From NCBI RefSeq assembly GCF_000828085.3, contig NZ_JXCA02000002.1, positions 261,108 through 298,883 on the forward strand: a stretch of 37,776 nucleotides of DNA, read 5' to 3'. The translations under genes were made by a program, and so were the position numbers. This document shows, piece by piece, positions 33,164 through 37,776 of the stretch; the stretch's first letter is position 1, and each line of letters begins with the position of its first letter. Below the pieces are notes generated by a model. That model was not told the origin of the DNA, did no database searches, and saw only the letters and a list, made by a program, of their open reading frames with translations. This stretch comes from Scytonema tolypothrichoides VB-61278 (GTDB lineage Bacteria; Cyanobacteriota; Cyanobacteriia; Cyanobacteriales; Nostocaceae).

Positions 33164-35720
33164 TATCGGGTGGAACTATTGCCACTCCCGTGATTACGTC
33201 ATCTTCGTCTAGGCGCTGCACTCGCACCCCTGTTGCTGATCGCGATTGGACGGATATCGCATTTACCGCCTGACGTATAATGATACCGCGACTGGTAACC
33301 ATCATTGTTTCATCGTCACTGTTAACAATATGCAGAGTTGCCAGCTGGTCTTTGATTTTACGATTTTTGAACTTAGTTGCTGTTAAACCCTGACCTGCAC
33401 GGTTTTGCAGACGAAACTGGGCAACTGGTACGCGCTTGCCGTATCCTCCCATTGTAATCACTAACACCCAAGGTCCCGTACTGCCGTTGGCTGGGACTTC
33501 AGTAGACTCTTCATTTTCAATCTCTTCTGTTTCGAGTTCCTCGATTTCGGCTTCAGTCTCTGTATCTAAAGTGGCAAGAATGGCAGCGGGGAGAATATCC
33601 ATTCCCACCAGTTCATCTCCTTTCTTGAGTTTCATGGATTTTACCCCACGAGTTGCCCGACTCAGAGGACGTAGTTGTTCATGGTCGCATCTAAAGTGAA
33701 TTGCAATACCCTGACGGGAACCGATGATCACGCTGTCTTCAACTCTGGCGCGTCGCACCCAACGAAGTTGGTCGCCTTCTTCCAAGGAAATGGCAATCAA
33801 GCCGTTGGCACGAATGTTACTAAACGCTGCTAACTCGGTTTTCTTGATATTGCCACCTTTGGTGAGCATGACCAAATATTCATCACTGGTAAACTCTGCA
33901 ACAGGGACAATTGAAGTGATTTTCTCCTCTTTGGGAATGGGTAGCATTTGCACAATTGGCGTACCGCGACTGGTACGGGAACTCACGGGGATTTGATACG
34001 TTTTTAGGCAGTAAACAACACCTCGTTCGCTAAAAAATAGAACGCTGTCATGGTCGCAGCAAGTCAAGAAATGCTCAACGTTATCATCTTCTTTCATCTT
34101 GGCAGCTGCTTTGCCTCTGGTTGCACGGCTTTGCGCCTCAAAGGTATTCACTGGCATTCGTTTGATGTAACCTTGCTCAGTCAGCAGAATCAGAGCTTTT
34201 TCGTTGGCAATCAAATCACGCTCATCTATTTCTCCTTCAAGAGGTGAAATGACCGTGCGGCGAGGTGTGGCATGTTTCTCTCTAAGTTGCTTAACTTCGG
34301 TTTCAATAATTTCTAAAATCCGCTCTCGCCGTGCCAAGATATCTTGCAAATCAGTAATTATTGCCTGCAATTCCTCGTGTTCTTGGCGGATTTTGTCTGC
34401 TTCTAAAGCTGTTAAACGCCGCAGTTGCATTTGCAATATTGCATCTGCTTGTGCTTCCGAAAGTCCGTAGGTTGTCATCAACTCGCCTTTGGCTGTTGGT
34501 GCATCGGGTGCATGGCGAATTAAGTTAATAATCTCATCTAAACGTCCTAGGGCAATCAACAAGCCTTGTAGTATGTGGTCGCGTTCTTCGGCTTTCCGCA
34601 GTTCGTAACGGGTGCGTCTGGTAATAGCTTCAACGCGGAAATCTAAGAAGACTTGCAAAAAGTTCTTCAGGGTGAGTATCTGGGGTTCGCCATTCACCAG
34701 CGCCAGCATATTTGCCCCAAAGTTGGCTTGCAGTGGCGTTTGCTTGTAGAGGTTATTTAGTACGACACGGGGATAAGCATCGCGCTTGAGTTCGATCACA
34801 ATTCGCATGCCATCGCGATCGCTTTCATCCCGAATATCCGCAATTCCCTCTATCCTCTTTTCGTTCACCATCTCGGCGATTTTTTCTATCAACGCCGCTT
34901 TGTTAGTTTGGTAGGGCAATTCGGTGATGATAATTGCCTCTCTGTCGGGACGTCCACGCTGCTCAATTGTTTCAATTGTAGCCACGCCGCGCATGGTGAT
35001 GGAACCGCGCCCAGTGGTGTAAGCTTCTTTAATTGACGTTGTTCCCAGAATCTGACCTCCTGTAGGAAAGTCAGGCCCGTGGATATACTGCATTAACTGA
35101 GTATCAGTGATTTCTGGATTTTGAATCAGTGCAACCAAGCCGTCAATCAATTCGCCCAGGTTATGGGGTGGTATGTTGGTTGCCATACCCACGGCAATAC
35201 CAGAGGAGCCATTAAGCAGCAACTGTGGGATACGTGCTGGCAGGACTGTTGGTTCTTGTTGTGAAGCGTCAAAGTTATCGATGAAATCGACTGTTTCCGA
35301 TTCGATATCTTGTAGAAGAGAATCGCTGGTTAAAGCTTGCAAGCGGCATTCTGTGTATCGCATTGCCGCTGGTGGGTCGTTGTCTACTGAACCAAAGTTT
35401 CCATGCCCTGCAATCAGCGGAGATCTCATGGAAAAGTCTTGCGCCATCCGCACCAAAGCATCATACACTGCTGTGTCGCCGTGGGGGTGATATTTACCCA
35501 ACACTTCTCCTACCACACGAGCGCACTTACGAAAGGGGCGATCAGCACTCAACCCGAGTTCATGCATTGCGTAGAGAATGCGACGATGCACAGGTTTCAG
35601 ACCATCCCTGGCGTCTGGTAGTGCCCGACCTACAATGACGCTCATTGCATATTCCAAATATGACCGGGACATTTCATTCCGCAGATCAGTAGGGATAATC
35701 CTCTCCTGAGAGGTTGTCAT
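33138..35720 (-). CDS. gyrA: DNA gyrase subunit A
   Basis: The 860-residue protein has the gyrase A core: [30 protein letters not shown] with Thr83 and Asp87 in the quinolone-resistance position, the active-site Tyr122 ([10 protein letters not shown]), and coiled-coil [16 protein letters not shown]. The C-terminal pinwheel (about 510-855) starts at [12 protein letters not shown] (Q530), where enterobacterial gyrases have the QRRGGKG GyrA-box. An acidic insert ([15 protein letters not shown]) separates two blades near residue 740. With GyrB it introduces negative supercoils into DNA. The altered box leaves ParC-like assignment a small possibility. The 3' end overlaps lnt. Confidence 0.93.
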   Translation of the reverse strand: MTTSQERIIPTDLRNEMSRSYLEYAMSVIVGRALPDARDGLKPVHRRILYAMHELGLSADRPFRKCARVVGEVLGKYHPHGDTAVYDALVRMAQDFSMRSPLIAGHGNFGSVDNDPPAAMRYTECRLQALTSDSLLQDIESETVDFIDNFDASQQEPTVLPARIPQLLLNGSSGIAVGMATNIPPHNLGELIDGLVALIQNPEITDTQLMQYIHGPDFPTGGQILGTTSIKEAYTTGRGSITMRGVATIETIEQRGRPDREAIIITELPYQTNKAALIEKIAEMVNEKRIEGIADIRDESDRDGMRIVIELKRDAYPRVVLNNLYKQTPLQANFGANMLALVNGEPQILTLKNFLQVFLDFRVEAITRRTRYELRKAEERDHILQGLLIALGRLDEIINLIRHAPDAPTAKGELMTTYGLSEAQADAILQMQLRRLTALEADKIRQEHEELQAIITDLQDILARRERILEIIETEVKQLREKHATPRRTVISPLEGEIDERDLIANEKALILLTEQGYIKRMPVNTFEAQSRATRGKAAAKMKEDDNVEHFLTCCDHDSVLFFSERGVVYCLKTYQIPVSSRTSRGTPIVQMLPIPKEEKITSIVPVAEFTSDEYLVMLTKGGNIKKTELAAFSNIRANGLIAISLEEGDQLRWVRRARVEDSVIIGSRQGIAIHFRCDHEQLRPLSRATRGVKSMKLKKGDELVGMDILPAAILATLDTETEAEIEELETEEIENEESTEVPANGSTGPWVLVITMGGYGKRVPVAQFRLQNRAGQGLTATKFKNRKIKDQLATLHIVNSDDETMMVTSRGIIIRQAVNAISVQSRSATGVRVQRLDEDDVITGVAIVPPDSGDAAEAE

Positions 35721-35915
35721 AACCCAAAAAACTCCAAAAATTGCAAATTTTAGGCTTTATACTGAGAAAAGAGCAAAATTGTTCCCAATTCTTGCTGAAT
35801 TCCTGCCATAATATGATACAATTCTAGCATATTTTACTGTTTACTGGGTTGTGGGTGAGTCGTAAACACCAATATTAAACGCTTATTAAGCTGTTAATTG
35901 ATAGCTGCCAAGTGA

Positions 35916-37220
35916 CTACGGATGATTAATCAGTGTTCCTTGTTCAGACTTCAGTTGAGAAGCAATAAAGGGGACTTTAGGGGCGAGAAAAAATCCAATC
36001 AAACTGGCAAACAGAATTGGAGTCAAAGGACTAAAATTTGTCAATTTTGACAGTAGCAAAGTCGTGCTGATCGGTGTACGCGTCACAGATGCATTGATAG
36101 CCGCCATTGTACAAATCATGGCAAGCGTGGGATTGAGTCCAGGAATGAAGGCTGCGACAGCTTTACCGACACAAGCCCCAGTGAAAAATAAGGGAATAAT
36201 AAATCCACCGCGCCATCCACCAGTGACAGTCATGCTAATGGTAGCCATTTTCGCCAAGGCAAGCATAAACAAGAAAACAACAGGAAAGCTTTGATTTACA
36301 ACCTCATCTAACTCCTCATGTCCAAAATAACGAGTCAGAGGTAAAACAGTTGCTAAAATGCCCAATCCCAACCCCGCTATAGTTGTGCGTAGATAAATGG
36401 GTCCAGGAATCAAGGCAAAAATTCGGTCACATCCGCGAAAAATGCCCATGAAAATCCATCCTGCCACAACTCCTACAATTCCAAACATGATCGCGACAGC
36501 AAAATCATTAATGCTATCTAAGCGGTACTGAGGAAAATGCCAAGTCGGTGCAATTCCCAACTGTGTAATAGCTGCAAAGACCAGATAACTCGTGCAACTC
36601 GAAACAATGGCTGGCATTAGCGCTTCGTAATACTCGACAATATGCTGGTGGTGTAATATTTCTAGGGCAAACATCGCACCACCAAGAGGTGCGCCAAACA
36701 AAGCAGTAAAACCTGCAGCCATTGCCGCTAAACTCATAGATCTCACGTCTTCACCTTGGAGTCTTAAACGATCAGCAACCCAAGTACCAAAAGAACCTGT
36801 AAGCTGTACCAGTGGTGCTTCTGGTCCGGCACTGCCGCCAGCCGATATACTGACTAAAGAAGCAAGAATCATTGAAGGATTTTTGCGAGCATCCAACCGT
36901 CCACCCCGAAAATGGATGTTATCGACAATGACGGCAATTTCACCAGGATTACCAAGGAAATGAATCACCAAACCGATAACTAAACCAGCTAATGGCATTA
37001 TCAACAAAAGACTGGAACCGTGAAATCTTTGCAGTCCGTGAATCATCAGTTCCAAGATATTCCAGTACAGCCCAGCAAATAAACCACAAAAAGTTCCTAC
37101 AATAGCCCAGCTTAAAACCCAACGTGAAATCATGAAAGGATGACGTCTTGCTCGTCCAAAAAGCTGGGAAAAAGTCCAACGTTGAGTTGGCGAGGTAGGA
37201 GGACGCTTGTCTGGTAGCAC
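35916..37220 (-). CDS. ClC-family chloride channel/transporter
   Basis: The 434-residue protein has about ten membrane helices and the ClC selectivity regions: SISAGGSAGPEAPLVQLTGSFG, where Glu134 in GPEAP occupies the place of the gating Glu of GREGP, and GGWRGGFIIPLFFTGACVG, matching the GxFxP region. The rest (AALFGAPLGGAMFALEI, MAAINASVTRTPISTTLLL) also fits. There is no C-terminal CBS pair, so it is a short, CBS-less ClC. Cl-/H+ exchange versus channel cannot be decided here. Standalone gene; the upstream side carries the MITE and IS630 element. Confidence 0.93.
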   Translation of the reverse strand: MLPDKRPPTSPTQRWTFSQLFGRARRHPFMISRWVLSWAIVGTFCGLFAGLYWNILELMIHGLQRFHGSSLLLIMPLAGLVIGLVIHFLGNPGEIAVIVDNIHFRGGRLDARKNPSMILASLVSISAGGSAGPEAPLVQLTGSFGTWVADRLRLQGEDVRSMSLAAMAAGFTALFGAPLGGAMFALEILHHQHIVEYYEALMPAIVSSCTSYLVFAAITQLGIAPTWHFPQYRLDSINDFAVAIMFGIVGVVAGWIFMGIFRGCDRIFALIPGPIYLRTTIAGLGLGILATVLPLTRYFGHEELDEVVNQSFPVVFLFMLALAKMATISMTVTGGWRGGFIIPLFFTGACVGKAVAAFIPGLNPTLAMICTMAAINASVTRTPISTTLLLSKLTNFSPLTPILFASLIGFFLAPKVPFIASQLKSEQGTLINHP

Positions 37221-37366
37221 TGCTAATTTCCCTGTGTAAGTGAAACGAAAAATACAAAATTTGTTCTTTTTCTATGCTAAACCTGACTTGCACCTAACTT
37301 TTCACATAATTGAGCAAGCCCACTGGCGGCACAGCACCCGCTACAAATGAAAGAAACAGTTAATAA

Positions 37367-37485
37367 TATCAAGTCCGGTTAATTAGTTATTATTAAATTA
37401 TCTGTGCAATTTGGGTGAAAACCCTCGAATAGTGCTCCCCTGCCCCCCTGCTGCCTTAATGATAAGTCTTTATCCGGACATGATA
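37367..37485. mobile_element. 119-bp MITE with IS630-type ends
   Basis: The segment begins TATCAAGTCCGGTTAATTAG and ends with the reverse complement of TATCATGTCCGGATAAAGAC, with no coding capacity between. Three bases (TAA) separate it from the next TATCAGGTTCGGATAAT end at 37489, which belongs to the neighbouring IS630 element. Shared ends and TA flanks mark it as a short non-autonomous derivative mobilisable by that transposase family. Confidence 0.72.
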
Positions 37486-37488
37486 TAA

Positions 37489-37776
37489 TATCAGGTTCGG
37501 ATAATCACTTATAATTAATTTGGGAATCGTTGCGTGTATCTATGACCTATGCCAAAACGTATTGCGCTGGCAGAACACTTAAGCTCAGAAGAACTATATA
37601 GGCGGTATCGTGAAGCAACGGATGTAGTGGAACGCAGCCACTACCAAATAATTTGGCTGTTGGCGACTGGAAAAACACCACTGGAAGTATCACTCTTTAC
37701 AGGGTATAGCCGGATTTGGATTTATCAAATCGTGCGTCGTTATAACGAAAAAGGACTGGATGCGATCAGCTTCGCT
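37489..37776 (+). mobile_element. IS630-type element, left end and 5' half (partial)
   Basis: The left terminal repeat TATCAGGTTCGGATAATCAC (37489 on) precedes a transposase gene by about 40 bp. The element runs past the window end, so its right terminus and any target duplication cannot be seen. Confidence 0.75.
37549..37776 (+). CDS. IS630-family transposase, N-terminal part
   Basis: The frame from the ATG at 37549 reads MPKRIALAEHLSSEELYRRY and later YQIIWLLATGKTPLEVSLFTGYSRIWIYQIVRRYNEKGLDAI, a winged helix-turn-helix DNA-binding region typical of IS630-type transposases. The 76 residues seen contain no DDE catalytic residue, which would lie downstream, beyond the window. The N-terminus and terminal repeat are unrelated to the fragment at 1-223. 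No good ribosome-binding site is evident before the ATG. Confidence 0.88.
   Translation, partial: MPKRIALAEHLSSEELYRRYREATDVVERSHYQIIWLLATGKTPLEVSLFTGYSRIWIYQIVRRYNEKGLDAISFA

Noticed and set aside
1-37776. tRNA or rRNA genes
   Set aside because: I saw no convincing TPsiC-arm, acceptor stem or rRNA stretches; a covariance search would be needed to exclude a missed tRNA.
1-37776. The whole window as a defence island
   Set aside because: Most genes are housekeeping or metabolic. Only the two NACHT loci and the tagged small protein fit a conflict role, and no restriction-modification, toxin-antitoxin or CRISPR genes are present.

Overview
The window looks like a chromosomal segment of a filamentous, probably heterocyst-forming-type cyanobacterium. 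Evidence: a ycf3 photosystem I assembly gene, HIP1-like GCGATCGC octamers scattered through genes, cyanobacterial families (zinc-ribbon Ser/Thr kinase with membrane tail, DUF2993, PGM1-type ATP-grasp ligase, TldD/TldE pair), and intergenic spaces crowded with nested small dispersed repeats of the kind known from Nostoc relatives. Genus cannot be fixed from sequence alone.

Layout. 1-223: broken 3' end of an IS630-type transposase, abutting a truncated NACHT NTPase gene (220-1647, minus). 1783-5521: mostly minus-strand housekeeping genes (glutathionyl-hydroquinone reductase, gatC, ycf3, YedK/HMCES), separated by GC-rich repeats (3202-3650) and by a region resembling a decayed IS200/IS605 right end with a guide-RNA-like 3' stem (4520-4775). 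5723-9920: a GST, a minus-strand run of small envelope-type or uncharacterised genes (DUF167, DUF2809, DUF2231, DUF2993) and a hemerythrin-domain protein with two strong stem-loops behind it. 10035-12116: M20 amidohydrolase and an exported pentapeptide-repeat protein. 12117-15917 is the accessory core: a MITE, a small protein and a NACHT-plus-membrane protein that carry the same Gly/Asn-rich N-terminal tag, and further nested repeats. 15918-25000: kinase, PGM1-like ligase, SDR, small conserved protein, a secreted DMFase-beta-like protein and a His-rich CobW-type metallochaperone. 25134-30111: cysS, a four-helix-bundle (S23-like) gene embedded in repeats, and a TldD/TldE-like pair. 30655-37220: a small beta-rich protein, apolipoprotein N-acyltransferase overlapping gyrA, and a ClC channel. 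37367-37776: a short MITE placed next to the left end of an IS630 element, whose transposase runs off the window.

The most interesting candidate system is the 12887-13273 / 13622-15604 pair. A small helical protein and a NACHT NTPase with a multi-pass C-terminal membrane region share an almost superimposable ~32-residue N-terminal motif. This is the architecture expected for homotypic (possibly amyloid-like) signalling between a bacterial NLR-like sensor and a partner. The second theme is repeat ecology: MITEs that share ends with a resident IS630, a 24-bp repeat inserted in another repeat, a palindrome split by a 180-bp GC-rich insert, and repeat-derived segments apparently carried in frame inside lnt.
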